Source: Serinus canaria (Eukaryota > Chordata > Aves > Passeriformes > Fringillidae). Taken from it: DNA of 64,000 nucleotides. The stretch's first letter is position 1. Every line of letters starts with the position of its first letter. A program made the position numbers and the translations under genes. Under the pieces are notes generated by a model. That model ran no database searches, had not been told where the DNA came from, and worked only from the letters and a program-made list of their open reading frames with translations. Of the stretch, positions 22,991-35,689 are shown in pieces. The stretch lies in the NCBI RefSeq assembly GCF_022539315.1, contig NC_066313.1, forward strand, positions 9,427,764 through 9,491,763. The letters are read 5' to 3'.

Positions 22991-24583
22991 GTTGCATCAT
23001 TATTGATCCCAGTCTGTACAGAAGGCAAGGAAACTGACTATGCTGTTAAACAGGAGCATCACTAAATCAGGAAAACTTTTGCACAACCATGACAGCTGGC
23101 CTATATGTATCATGTTCTCCAACCTATTAGAACAGCAAATGAAAGCTAACCTAATTAAAAAATCTTTTAAGATGAATGAAAAGATAGTTGAGAAAGCACA
23201 GCTTCCCACACTAAAATTCAAACCTGTAAGTCACATAAGTTGGTTTAAAATTCCCTAGTTTAAGGTGGAATCCTGGGTGTTGTGAAGTCAATCAGAATTG
23301 GCCTCCAAGGCCATATCAGTACGTGTATTTCTTAAATAACACAAGACCATAAAAACTTCTCCTACCCTCTTGAGTACAGGCTGACAATAATCATATGAGC
23401 AGTGGGATAGTTCCACCAGAAATCTGGCATCTTTTCAAGTAGCCCAAGTCATGCATCTGTTGAAATTTTGTAGGATTCAGGGTGAGGCTGATTTTGTTTC
23501 CTTCCCAGGGCTTATTGCCTAAAGGTTATTGCATTCTCTGCAAATCTCCAAAGAAAACTCATTCATGCCTAACTAGACCTCCTGCACTGATGTTTTCTGT
23601 ATCTCAATATTCCACATCCTTCAAACACACACAAAAATACAAGATATTCATGCCAGAGTAACATCTTGCTTCCTCTTTTCAAAACTGTGGACAAATGGAT
23701 GACTGTAATAAACACAGTCTCTGTTCTGTTTGCGCCACACTTAATTTTTAAAGTCAAGTGAGGTTTGGGTGGTCATGAACTTACTGAAAAGAGACTCTCT
23801 ATTCATTCCCAGGCTTTTGTATGTATTGTACAAACAGCTTCTTCATGTCTGTGACACACTATACACCCATTTTTCCACTGTTTTTCCTCCTAGACATAAA
23901 CTTTTATGGCTTTGCAAAATACATGCCAAAAATCTTCTTTCACTTTTGAAATAGAAGAGGACTGATTTAAAACAAATGCTTTCATTTTGACAACACATTT
24001 GCACAAACAAACTGTGTAAATGTTGATGTGGCAACAACAGAGCAAGAAAACTGAGTGCTGCACTTCTCAGAAGCTGCCCCCAAAATGTCAGCAATTGCAA
24101 CTCTTGCCAACACGCTCTGAAAGTGAAACAGGAATGGGTTCATCTTTTTCACCACAAATCTTTTATGTCTGCTCTCCAGGTACAGTAGTTGGTTTCAAAT
24201 GCTGACTGTATCCTCAGCTGAATCCTATTTTAGGAAACGTAACCCAAGTGTTGCATGATGCATAGAATGACATTTTCTATTGCCAAAAGCATGCTCTAGA
24301 AGCAAAACAGAGCAGGAGGAGGGGGAAAGGGAATGTATTCCCACAAGGCCTAAATGTTGTTATCTCTGACTGCCAAACACATGACACCTTGCTGCCACTT
24401 CAAAGCATTTCTTGTATGATGCCGCTTCTATTTTTTTCCTGAAGCAAAATGATACTTCTTCCAAATTCTACTTAACCTGTGTGTTTAACACCTTGGAAGG
24501 CTGTGCCAATAGCAAACCATAAGGAAATGCATTCTCCATCACTTTTATATGTGTGTATATATTTATATGCATACATATATAAT
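22991..24583. other. Unique non-coding sequence
   Basis: Nothing assignable. The right end is a short TA/TG-rich stretch (24549-24582) that leads directly into the second CR1 fragment. Confidence 0.6.
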
Positions 24584-24884
24584 CTCATAGAATCACAGAA
24601 AAGATTGTGTTGAAAGTCCTTGTGCAGGTGACCTGGTGAGACCCTCTTCCCAAAGCACCGATAGCTTCAAAGCAGGAGTCAGTTTGCTCACAATCTTTTC
24701 CAGACAGATTTTGACCAACCCAGGAATGGTGATTCCAACACCCCTCTGGGCATCAGTGTCCACACCACAAATCACACTTCTCAGCATGAAGGATTTTTTC
24801 CCTAATCTAGCTGAAACACTCCTTGCTGCAACCTATGGCCATTGCCCCCAGCCCTTCTGCTGCACACCTCAAAGGAAAGTGAGA
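24584..24884 (-). mobile_element. Older CR1 LINE fragment, 3' end only
   Basis: The plus strand starts TCATAGAATCACAGAA, which is the reverse complement of the CR1 terminal repeat. It continues with diverged but ordered CR1 3' UTR words: CCAGACAGATTTTGACCAA, CACCCCTCTGGGCATCAGTG, GGATTTTTTCCCTAATCTAG and GGCCATTGCCCCCAGCCCTT. The element lies on the minus strand with its 3' end at 24584, and its coding part is absent. It is visibly more diverged than the fragment at 830 and appears closer to a different CR1 subfamily (with the CCAGA...CTTTTGAA and TTTTTCC blocks). The opposed 91- and 64-codon frames here are repeat by-products. Confidence 0.85.
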
Positions 24885-27800
24885 CTTCCTCATGTTCATA
24901 ATATTAAGTAAAACAGCTCAACAAATTACTCACCAGCACATCACAGGGCTTTGTAAAATATCTGTTTATCATAAGTTTGCCTCATAATAATGGAAGGTAA
25001 CCTAGTGGGACAATAGCTTTTGAGAAATGCATGTGTACTTAAAAACAGACTTCTAACCTGCATTCAGATCAGAGTAAAGAATTACAGTAAAGTGCAGCAT
25101 CTTCCCAACACTACTTTTACATAGTTGTTAATATTAATACTGGGGCTAAAAGAAGCCTTAGATAAAAATCACACATTATGTTTTTTAATATGCAAACATG
25201 AATGACACTGCAGTTTTGTGATGAGGTTAAAAAGAGCTTTGAAGGACTTACTCATGGATCAGGTCAAAGGATCATCTGCAAAGGAACTTGAGGGGAATCT
25301 GACTCATCAAAAATACTCTGTTTTGTTGGTATCCAGTACTGTAAGCTGAAAAATCACCTATAGTTGCTTTGCAACTAAAGCAGTCTTCCAGCACCAAGGC
25401 AAAAGTGGCTTGTCATCTGGAAGCCACAATAATGCAGCTTTCCTCCAGAAAATCATTCATATTTCTTTGTACTCCATCAATCTTTTGAGCTGTCTGTTGG
25501 ACAAGCCTTCTGCAATTCTGTTCTGCCTTCATAACACTTCAGTTTCCAGTAACATTAAAGATCTTGGTGTTTCTAAGCATTAAAGTACCTGGATTTAATT
25601 AGCTGTCACACCATCATTGTCTTTGCAAGCTTTCATGCACCAACATCACACTACCTATGATTTTTCTTCTAACATAGGTAATGATAACCAGGATAGATTT
25701 CCCTCATGGGAAAAAAAAAGAAAGGCACAATTCTGACATAAACTGTCACCAAAAAAAAGAAAAAAAAATCATTTGACATTCACCATTTTCAGGAGAAAAG
25801 GACAAAAGCTAAAAACATTAAGTGTCCTGTATGAGTACAAGCAAAAGAACACTTTAGATGCAAAGATATGTTGCTATTGAGGGAGTGATATACTAATGAC
25901 ATGCTGTAACTTCAGCATGAAACCAGCAGTACCAGCAGCTGCTAAAGCTCTGACTATACTCAAAAGTACAATTACTATTGTCCTGAAGAGACAGATTTGT
26001 TAGCTGAGAGATCAGCTTGGGAAGAGCTTCTTAAGAGCTTCTCCCTTTTTCTCCTCAGTAAGTTACAATATTTAAAAATACCACATGAGCTGCATGTAAC
26101 ATTTGTCTGCTTGATCTTTGAAAAATATACATAAAATCCCACAGTAGAACCTGATCTACATCTGTGTTGATGGGACCACTCTGTTTACATCCACCAGGTA
26201 GAGACAGAAATGCCCATTTCATAAAGACAGGCACAGAGAAGGGGATTTATGCCAAATTCATATCAAAGACAAAAATTGAGATTAGACCTCTTGAAAATAC
26301 TCCAGTATCCCAACCAAGATCCTTATTCTTCTCTAAATGGATTCTCCAGCTATTAAACCTCCCAGCAGCTAACTGGATTACCACATCAGCAATCAATCAC
26401 ATTTATAAGGTATTAAATTTATTTGAAAACTTGATGGCTGCCTTCAATCTAGAGGGACAAGATCAAATTAAAATTCCTACTACATTGTGTGGAGTACTGT
26501 ATTTGGGTTTTTGCAGGGAGAAATTGGCAAATTGCTTTTGATTTCTTGTTTTGACATCTTACTTGGCATATTAATAAAATAGAAACATTATGCTGCTTAA
26601 AGTCATGATCTCATTTTCCCCAAATTTATCTTGATGCTTTTTTTGAGAAGAAAATAGGCTATTCTTCTTCACTTACTAATTTTAATGTTTATTTTTTTCC
26701 TTACTTGAATAGAATTTACTACAAAAATCCACCAGACTTAAAGCACTACTAAGACAACTTATCATACCCGTTTCTTATTCGAATTTGTAATCTCAAATGT
26801 CACCATGGGTTAATATTCCTGTTCAGTTTCATAACTCACAAGGGTTACATGTAATTAACTACAAGCTTGCTCAAGATGAGGGCGCTGATATTTCAACCAC
26901 ACATCACAAGCAAATATGAATAAGCAATGAGAAATTAACCAGAAGAGCATCTTGGGGAGCCAGGACCATTTGGAAAACCAGGCATTTGAACAGAACTGAT
27001 ATTTGACAGCTTTCAGTAGAAGTTCAGCAGCTGGTAATACCAACTTCTGTGCCCACAGAGTTTCCAGGAGTAAAGGTGAGGGCTGCCCTGGCCAGGAAAA
27101 CTGCTGTAGAAGATTGGGAGTGCCATTGGGAGCATTCCTGCCAACCCTCTGCTGTCATCTGCCCAGGTTTCTGGGCCCCTGAGTAAAGATTGTGCCCTTA
27201 CAGCCAGGTCTCTTGGAGCTTGGACATGTTTCACTGAATGCACCATTCTGTATCAACTGACCAGTAATCACCAGGTACTGAATACTTCAGAATTATAATA
27301 AGTTGCATGGAAACAGCGGCCATACTAAACTTATTACAAATACTATCTTTCAAGAGCAGGATTTAGGTACCTAACCAGACTGCATTACCAATACTAAGCT
27401 TTAGCATACCATAAAATACTGCCATTCTCACAGGAGTACAAAACAAAGATTCCACTTCCAAGAGCAACTGCTGTGGGTGTTTCTGGATCAGTTAACTTTT
27501 TCTTGGTTTTGTTAAAGAGGCATCATGCAAAACAGATAAAATGTTCAGCCCTGTAGAAAACATGCAATGCCTAAGAAGTTTAAATCTCCAAACAGGCCAT
27601 TACACCCTGACTGGACAAAAAAAGGTAGGACAACATGAGAAGATGGATAATGCAGAGGGGGCTTTTTCCTGAAATAGTGAAAACACTGCAGGGACACAAG
27701 AGAAAGACCCTGAGAGATTAATAAAAATCTAGCTTATGTTTCCACTCTACAGTTTTTGCTGGTGAGTACAGAAGTCAGAGAGGCCCTAGGTTGCACTCTG

Positions 27801-30599
27801 GTCATCCTCAGAGGGCACAAGAAGGGCTCAGTCTTTGTGGTACTGCCATCATCAGGCAAATCCATCCCTTGTACTGAAAATACTGAGGGTGAAGAAATCT
27901 CCTTGTATCTTTCAGCTCCTGTTTCCAGGCCTGGATAAGAACCTGCTATAAGAACCTTTCCTCCTTCATATTTGGTAAAAGAGAAGGTAAATACTTTGAA
28001 AGAAAACTTATTCTACCACTATTAAATGCTAACATAATTTTACATTAAATGTACATCCAGGTGAACCAGTAAAATTAACACAAAAAAAAAATCAGTTTTA
28101 ACTATGTAGCCATCTATAATAAATTAACTTTAAAACAGAAACAAGCAAAGAACCTAATACCTTGAAAATATTCCCACCCTCTTAAATAACAATAGCACTC
28201 ATCACACAGTAGTTCAGGGACAGCTGAACTAAACTAACCACAGAAGTGCAAAGTATCCACCTCTGATCACCCAACATCTCCTCCTTGTTTCTCAGGAGTG
28301 CCTTATGTCTTATAAAATACTTGCTAAAACCTCATTATGAGCTTTGGGAAAATATTAACATTATATCAGTATGCACTCTTCTGAAGTTTCAGGAAAAATG
28401 AAGTTCCTTCATATGTATTTTATGCAATACAGAAGTTGATGTCTTCAGCAGTCTAACTGAATTTAATCAAACAATAACATAATTCTTTAAGAACAAAAAT
28501 GAAAAAAAAGTATTCTACTTTGTTTCTGGTTTTGTCTTCAATTCTAAAACATTCACATTCTTATTGAATGGATACAGGGGCACATTTTAAACTACTGAAG
28601 AAAAAACCTCCAAACCCAATGTTATTTTTTTAAATAAGTTACAACATGGCCTCATGAAATGTAAGAACCTGTCTACACAGTTATGTAGCCTGTACTGTTA
28701 AAATCTCTGAACAAAACTTGAGCAAGATGAAACCCCTAAAAACTGAGACAACTGCCTGTATAACAGTTAAATCACACAGCTAAGCATTTGGAGAGCCTGT
28801 TCAAAGCATTCTCAATTTACAGCACTACAGTTTACAAGAAAGGTGTGCTCAGTGTTCATATCAACTGAATCTCTACCACATTATGTGCACACTGTCCACT
28901 GACTGTGCATCTTTGAAATTAATTCATCCCAGGGAAGACACACTTCATGCCCAAAGCACTCAGGCCAGCATAAAAACAGGAGAGAGAAAAAGAAATAAAA
29001 CTAGTAAAAAACGTATTGAAAATACATTACAGAAACAACACTCATCCTATTTCCATATCATATCATATCTTTCTTGGAAGAAACATGTTCTTAACTGGGA
29101 AAAAGAAACTATTTATGTGCATTTTTCATTTCAGGCAAAACTGTTCAGAAAAGTAAGTCCATATATTTAGTTTGACTGACTCACATTTCATAAGGCTTTT
29201 AGTCCCACACAAATACACATCCTGCAATCTTAAAGAAAGAAGGATCTCCCTGCCACCAAACTGGGTCTTTTTCTTCATTACTACCTGGGATTTCAGCCTG
29301 CTTTCCACCATGGTCCTTATTTCCCTTCATTTCATCATGATCAGCCCCAAAGGTTCCTGAGGTGGCAACACTGACACAACCCCTGAAGGCTGAAGGGGAA
29401 GGAGAGGGACAAGGTTTGATTCCATCTGGCAACATCAGCTGTGCTTCCCAATGAATTCTGATATGGTACCCAAACGAAGGATGAATGCTTTTCAAAGTAA
29501 GCACAGACAAAGCTACATTAAATATTTACTTTCCCAAGGCAAGAGCTCTAGGAAGCTAATGGACCTCAAGCTACATAAGATGATTTTAGGTAGTAAATAC
29601 CTATGCAGAATCTGCAGCAAACTCAAAAGTTTTATTAGGGAAACAGAAAGATACTTTACTGACAAACTCTATGCATGTGCAGACATTTGAGACCATACAA
29701 AATTGAAAAAAAAAAAATCAGTTGTAATTCTCCCCTGATACAGTCTTCCTTTTGACTCTCAAGTGAGGGTGGATTAACAGCACCAAGCTTACAGGAGCAA
29801 TTTCAGCACACTCCTGGAGCATTATGCCATTGCCATTCATTTCAAACAGGAGTAGAGATTTTACATCTATGTCACGATTTTAAGAAAGTCAGTGAAAGAC
29901 ATTTTGTTTTATTCAAAAGTCTCCAAAGGAACAGTTAAAGGATGACTTCAGTTTTCTATCAGTGAATTTCCTTCAGACTGCTGTCCATTATCCTATTTTG
30001 TCCTGCTTAACACGTGCACACACACACAGAGATCTCTATTTTCTCCTTTTTCTTATCAAATAAATAGCCATAAAGGCAAATGTTTGGGGGTCACTGCTGG
30101 CCTAGGAACAACACCATCATCCAGCAGGGTTTTGGCTCTACCTGTGATGTGCTTTGCACAGTGCCTAACACCCACCACCAGCTTTGGAATTTCAATTCAG
30201 ATTTGAAGAGTTTTGTCAGGGCACATCTCTGAATGAAACTGGGTGCTCAGGGTATTTGTATGGGTGACCTGACAGCAAGTGAGAGCCAAGTGCTGTGATG
30301 CAAGGGGCTGGTAGAATCTCTCCCAACACACACAGAGTATAATTTCTGAGAAGAACAAAACAGAGCCCTGTTCAGATGCACTTTCCATTAAGAAAACTAA
30401 GAGCAAACTGAATACTTTCAGCCAGTGATAAATTTTCACCTCACCCCTGCCCTTATTTCCCACTTTTCCTTAAAAAATATCTGGATGAAACCTTTTGATT
30501 CACAGATATCACCACAGTGTTTAAATGTTGAGAGAAGGCCTAAGACATCTTGCCTTCACTGCCCAGCAGAAAGAGTACAGCTGAGAAAGCACCTCACTG
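24885..30599. other. Unique non-coding sequence
   Basis: No transposon or recognisable gene in 5.7 kb. The only exon-like item is the 18-base interval listed at 29135-29152. A 125-codon open frame at 26164-26541 begins at a TTG and has no family resemblance. Short CA runs occur near 30014. Confidence 0.6.
29135..29152 (+). other. Possible 18-base microexon
   Basis: The sequence TTTTTCATTTCAG (ending 29134) precedes 18 bases (GCAAAACTGTTCAGAAAA) and is followed by a consensus donor GTAAGT (29153-29158). The length is a multiple of three and would insert six residues, with no stop in any frame if the phase is 0 (AKLFRK). Both splice signals are strong. The interval is too short to test for coding potential, and such pairs occur by chance. 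Confidence 0.15.
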
Positions 30600-30860
30600 T
30601 CTCCAGATTAATCATGTGTGATATTCAGAAACCGAAGGCAGATGCTACTTTTATCCAGCTGAGGATTGCTGGGGTAACCATTATTTATCATGTTTTGATA
30701 TTTATACTTCACCCAATAATTATTTTCCTGTTATGGCAGGTGCTAACTTATCATTTTCCATATGGCCAGAAAGGTGTTAGACCTTCCCTAATTATAGATA
30801 AAGGTATATTGATGGCTGCTGAGCAACAACATCATCTGTGATGCTGAAAAAACCCTGTGA
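30600..30860. promoter_or_regulatory. Candidate enhancer-like patch
   Basis: AT-rich unique sequence with ACCCAATAATTATTTTCC (near 30709), a CArG-like CCATATGG at 30758-30765, CTAATTATAGATAAAGG (near 30788) and ATTGATGGCTGCTGAGC (near 30810). It lies in a long open frame (30425-30841) with no family resemblance. The regulatory role is inferred. Confidence 0.3.
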
Positions 30861-31835
30861 AGTCTTCCCTCCCACAGCAGGGGCATAAATAGAAACTCAT
30901 AATAAACAAGTTTCTGTGCACTAAAATACTGAAATTTCTTTAGAGAGAATGAAAATGCTCATGATTCCTGGTTCACAGAGCTGATAGTATTTCCATGTTT
31001 TATGGCTATAAAGCCATGTATTTGTCCCAGTCATATCAGATATTCTATTTAAATATAATGCCCAGTTTACAAAACTTTCTTCTATTCTACAACATCACAT
31101 CTAGAACAGGGGACTTCTGTATTCTTATAACAATAAAGAAAATGCTACAGCTGACCCATAACAGCAATGCCTGGTCATCTTTTGCATCAGAAGAAGAAAT
31201 ACTGAAGCATAAATATTAAGATGACTGCAGAGCCTCTGGTATACAATCAAAAAGGACACACAGCTGCTGAGAGAGAGGAAGTCGGTTTGCATTTCTGCAT
31301 ATGCCTTGACAAGAAGACTTTTTCTGGCTTTTTTATATCTCCATTTCTTCCTTGCAGGCTTTGTCCTGTGATCACACTCCTTACTGCCAGAGTCCAGACA
31401 GGTATTTCTCCAAATCCCATTAATTCTCCTGAGCAAGCCTGAGAACACAACATCACCCAAGGTGAGGATCCCCCCCATCTCCTCCAGGAACCCCTCACAC
31501 CAGTGACCCATGTGCTGATCCTGATTGTCCAGCCACTGGAAATGAGGGGAAGGACTGAGTGATGGGAACCACTGGAATTTACAGGCATTTGTTTTAAATC
31601 ATCCTTGGGCAACAACTGCTTGGTAGACTGGAAACTGATTGCAATGCTAAAAGGATGATCCAGTTTCTGAGAGTGACTGTTGTAAGAGAATGGACAAAAT
31701 GCAGTGCAGGTAGTCTGCTCTTACACTGGTGCCCACTCCACCAGACACAGTACCTGTCATTAAAGTCTTCAGCCAAATAAAAAGGTGCTTGGCAAGAAAA
31801 TAAAATTTTCTTTGTTTTTTCTCCTCTTCCTGCAG
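30861..31835. other. Unique non-coding sequence leading into an acceptor-like tract
   Basis: Opposed open frames of 73-128 codons cover 31125-31615 without family resemblance. The last 30 bases form a long pyrimidine tract ending TTCCTGCAG at 31835. Confidence 0.5.
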
Positions 31836-32279
31836 GTTGCTCCTACTAAATAATATTCAGTTATTCTGTGTACAATGTGGGTCATGGCATCTGACCAAAA
31901 ACTCTTCACTGCATTGCAATCTGGAAATTGCTCTGGAATTACCTTGACTTACTTCCTGGCCAAAAGACTTAAAACGTTCTCCATACTAGGATTTAGGAGA
32001 TTATTATTTCAGCATGTTCACCTGCTACCTGCAAGGGAAATCAAGATTTTCTTGGCAGCAACAGTAACTCAGGCAAACAGGACTCAGATGCTTGGTGTCA
32101 CAAGAGTGGAGAGTGGTCATGTTTTCTTCCATGGGCCTGGATCATGGATGGGAGGGCTGAGTATTCAGGCTCCCTTTCTCATTCTGAGTGGATACAGGTG
32201 TAGGAGTAGGAGAGGGAGAGGGCTTTTCTCCAAACTGAACCTGCCTTATGGGTCACCAGCTGATTGGCAGAGGAGCCAG
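31836..32279 (+). other. Candidate internal exon, 444 bases, with long open frame
   Basis: Left border: a pyrimidine tract of about 25 bases ending in CCTCTTCCTGCAG. Right border: GGAGCCAG followed by GTAAGC, a strong donor. Inside, an ATG at 31875 opens a frame that is uninterrupted to the donor (135 codons) and continues to a stop at 32391-32393 if unspliced. The same frame has a TAA at 31851-31853 upstream of the ATG, so the exon could not be read through from upstream in that phase. It could be a first coding exon with a 5' UTR exon before it, or a non-coding RNA exon. The protein is basic with a hydrophobic middle, and I recognise no domain. Confidence 0.25.
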
Positions 32280-34099
32280 GTAAGCTCTTCTGACAAAGAC
32301 AAACCACCAAGGCAAAAAATATTTCCCCAAAGCCTAATTATTTCCAAAAACCTAATCCCAACTGCCATTGCCAGATTTGGCTTTATCATCTGAGCAGCCC
32401 TTTTTATCACTCACTTCTGACTTGGTACCACTAGACCCAGAGAAACTTCACTGGGTCCCACAGAGTCACATCAGGGTATCATTTTTATTTAGGCAACACA
32501 GAATGAATTTGCTTTTCCAAGGACTGAGAATGAACAGGGGTCACAGAAATCCTGAATAAATTTCATTATTAAGTTCTTCTTTAGAGGTTACCTTTGAGCT
32601 CAAGTGAATTACCAAATTTACAGAGAAAAAGGTATTTCATAAGGCATACTGCAGCAATAATATCTCCTTTTCTCTCTTTTTAAAACATTTTCTGTGGCAG
32701 TTTTGAAATACATGTTTTTAAACATATTATTCAGAATTAAAGTTTTGTTGGTTTTTTGGCTCTTTTTTTCTTTTTTTTGTTAAGTACTCATGCACAATGT
32801 AATGCAATAGAGATTTTTGGGCACCTTTGTGCAACAGAGACCCCACATACAAACCCTCTCAAGGAGAATTAAAGCACTGTTCTCCCAGCTCCAGGTCATA
32901 TTCAAGCTGCAATGCAATGAGCACAAGTTGCATAATTGCAGATGAATAAGATGTTCATAAAACAGATACTGATGCACTCCCTCCTTCCCTCCGGTGCTCT
33001 ACCCCAACATCTCTCCAGATGTGTACATTTATTCCACTACAGCAGCAAATATACATCCAGATTGCACCCATTTAGCTGCAATGAAAGCAGCTTCCCTGCT
33101 GAATATGATGGTTTGCTAGGCATAAAGTGCATTTCAGCATTTGCATATGTAATTTCAACCTGTGTACAGTACTATGGAAAAAGCCAGCTGTGTCTTTGGG
33201 CATTCCTACTTTTTCCATATCAAAAAACTGCAGGTCCTGACAGTTCACATCAGGATTTGAATCAGAAAGGGCGTTTTTCATTGCATCAGAACTCCTCCTT
33301 CTTTCTACTTTTTTCACTGGACATGCCCTGTTTGGCCAGCCACAGCCCTGGTCAAGCACTGAGCAGAAACAATGCAAAGAGATGTGCAAGCCCACTCTGT
33401 AATGATCCTTATGGTTTTCTTTTCCCAGTAGTACTTCCTCTTCTGCATATGACCATTCTTCTAACCCAGAAACACATTAATACGAATTTCTACCTGCTAG
33501 GGAAAATAAAGTAGTATTCAAGTATTTAAAAAATCTGTTAGGATTTGCCTTAAGGAGTCCCAGAGAAATGTAAACTAATATAAGATTCATACACCCCAAT
33601 ATGCACCTTTCAGCTTTGTACAGTCCCATGCATCCAATTCTATCTCTAATAACCTTTTAATATCATTTCCTCCTCAGCCTTCAGCAAGCCCCATAGCATT
33701 CACCTTTGTCCTCAGAGAAATCTAGGTTAACATTACATTTGTGTAGCAGGTTCTACATTTTTTATTTTATTGGAAAAGCAGTCTAGCATGAAAGAGTGAA
33801 GGCACAACCTTAGAATTACCTGAACCAGTGGAGAGAGATACTTCCAATCACCAGGGGAAAATCACTTAATACAGTTCAGTCCTCTTATGAGACAATCTAT
33901 TTGCCAGACAAAGCAATTATTTCATTTGGATAGTCCCTGCATTGCACGATGAACCTCGAGGCTGAAGTGAGGTTAAATATTCATGTATTTTCTTGAGTAT
34001 CAGGTAGCAAGTAACCCACAAAATTTAGGGTTTTTTTATAAAAAGAACCCAAACAACATAAATACGTAACACAAACAATATTTTTTTTCATTGTCCTAG

Positions 34100-34103
<4 letters not shown>
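32280..34103. other. Unique non-coding sequence with the longest open frame of the window
   Basis: An uninterrupted plus-strand frame spans 32936-33514 (192 codons from a TTG, with the first ATG at 32942). It has no domain, signal peptide or composition I can assign. Part of it (33060-33180) has enhancer-like wording with a perfect octamer ATTTGCAT at 33139-33146. The patch at 33885-34010 (TTGCCAGACAAAGCAATTAT, GAGGTTAAATATTCATG) is also enhancer-like. Confidence 0.45.

Positions 34104-34139
<36 letters not shown>
34104..34139. repeat. A36 homopolymer
   Basis: The longest homopolymer in the window: 36 consecutive A, followed by CCACATC. No AATAAA or other retrocopy mark precedes it. Runs this long are prone to assembly and sequencing error, so the exact length is uncertain. 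Confidence 0.97.
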
Positions 34140-34141
<2 letters not shown>

Positions 34142-35239
34142 ACATCATGCTTAACAAAATGACAGAAAATTAACCTGAAACCCTAACATACTTTTCCACA
34201 GTATGAAGCCTTTGGCAGGCTGATTTATTCTTCTCTGCATAAATTTTTCCCAGTCCTAAGAAAATACATCAAAAGCCATTTAAGCCTATACCTGTATTTA
34301 AAAGACAAGCACAGCTATAATGGTACCTGTAGATCTCTATTTTTTTGGAAAAGCACAATATCTAAAGCCATACATGTTTCTCTTTGCTTTAAAAATAACA
34401 CAGCAGTGAATTTATGCTTCACCTGCTCATTTCAGAAAACTAAAAGGCTGAATTTCTTCAGAGATGAGAAATAAATCAGTCTTCATGCTAGCTCAGCTCT
34501 GTGTCCCTCACGGGTGTAACAAAAGTGCTTAGGTAATTCTCAGAGGTTTCTGCAAACATCCTGCATGTCAACCTGCATTACACACACACTTTCAGAACAA
34601 ATTCAGGCAAACTCTACAGCCTGAAAGAATTGTTCTTGCAAAACAACTGTTCTTGCAAACTCTGGTATTAACACTACAGACTGTAAACTTCAGAGAAGAT
34701 GCTCACTACCTGCTCTCAAGTCACAAATAATTTTCATCCAATGCTTGTCCCTCTTCACCAAATGTTATAGAAACACACCATATGTTTAGAAACATATCTT
34801 GCACTGGGAGCTACCCCAGATCAATGCTGACAGAAAGAACAGTTTTAAACTGATCTTAATCAGATACAAGCAGCTTCTTGTTATGGATTTGAGCACTTCA
34901 GTGCACGAGTGTATGCAGAAAGGTCCTCATTCACAGAACCACCTTAGGACACAATGGAAGGAAATATGGTCTATAAAAAAAAAGGATCAAAACCACTCAC
35001 AGTATTCCTATTTCATGAAATAAAATAGACAACAACTTGTTTAAAACCCTCAAACTCTGCAGATTGCATTGCTTGTTCTGTTTCCTGTGGAGCCCCTCAT
35101 ATCATTTCAGTACACTGGAAAAAAAGAAGCAAGTACAAATGTAAGTAAAACTGAAATGAAAGCTGTAGTTTCAGCTCCTTTTGAACTTATCCCATAAAAA
35201 TTAATTAGCTGAATTTGAAGTAAGCAAATCCCACTAAAG
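34140..35239. other. Unique non-coding sequence
   Basis: Nothing assignable. A 12-base word TGTTCTTGCAAA is repeated 17 bases apart (34631 and 34648), a small local duplication. Confidence 0.6.
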
Positions 35240-35620
35240 ACAGTATTACTCCCAGCAGAGGAATGCTCTAGAGGCAGAGAACTCCACTGCATCCCTTGTC
35301 TGAGTCCTACCAGGGGAGTAGCAAGATGCAAGTCTGCTGGATGTGAATTCAGGGAACAGAGGCATCCAGGTCACTAAAGCCCGGGTGGATCCTTGCAGGC
35401 AGTCCCTGGTGAGAACTGAGACCTTCTGCAGTCCCTGGGGGAGAGGAAGAAGGCAGCTCTCTGATGGATGACAGGGTCTGTGCCAAGCTGCAAGCATGGG
35501 CACAGCTCATGAAGAACTGGCAGCCTGTTGGATTGCTCCCTCCTCTGCTCCTTCACAAGGAAAAGAGAGGTTACAGGCTTTGGGGTGGAAGGGGTGGGTG
35601 GGGCAGAATTAAGATGTGCT
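35240..35620. other. GC-richer patch, unassigned
   Basis: About 380 bases with elevated GC (for example AAAGCCCGGGTGGATCC near 35377 and GGGGTGGAAGGGGTGGGTGG near 35582). Overlapping open frames of 69-85 codons on both strands reflect the composition. It could be an old degraded repeat, but I cannot name a family. Confidence 0.35.
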
Positions 35621-35689
35621 TTAATACACATTTAGCAGTGGGTATTATATATGTATTTTATACATGTGTATAAATGCCCAAATACATAT

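Noticed and set aside
24593..24911. Opposed open frames of 64 and 91 codons
   Set aside because: They lie in the CR1 3' UTR, which is non-coding in the element.
30425..30841. 138-codon plus-strand open frame
   Set aside because: No domain; its second half has regulatory-type wording, and there are no matching splice or polyadenylation signals.
32936..33514. Longest open frame in the window (192 codons)
   Set aside because: It begins at TTG (first ATG at 32942), has no recognisable domain or signal peptide, lacks convincing flanking splice sites and overlaps enhancer-like wording. Its length is somewhat unusual, so a protein search would still be reasonable.
34104..34139. A36 run considered as a retrocopy poly(A) tail
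   Set aside because: No AATAAA or transcript-like sequence just upstream and no target-site duplication; treated as a simple repeat.
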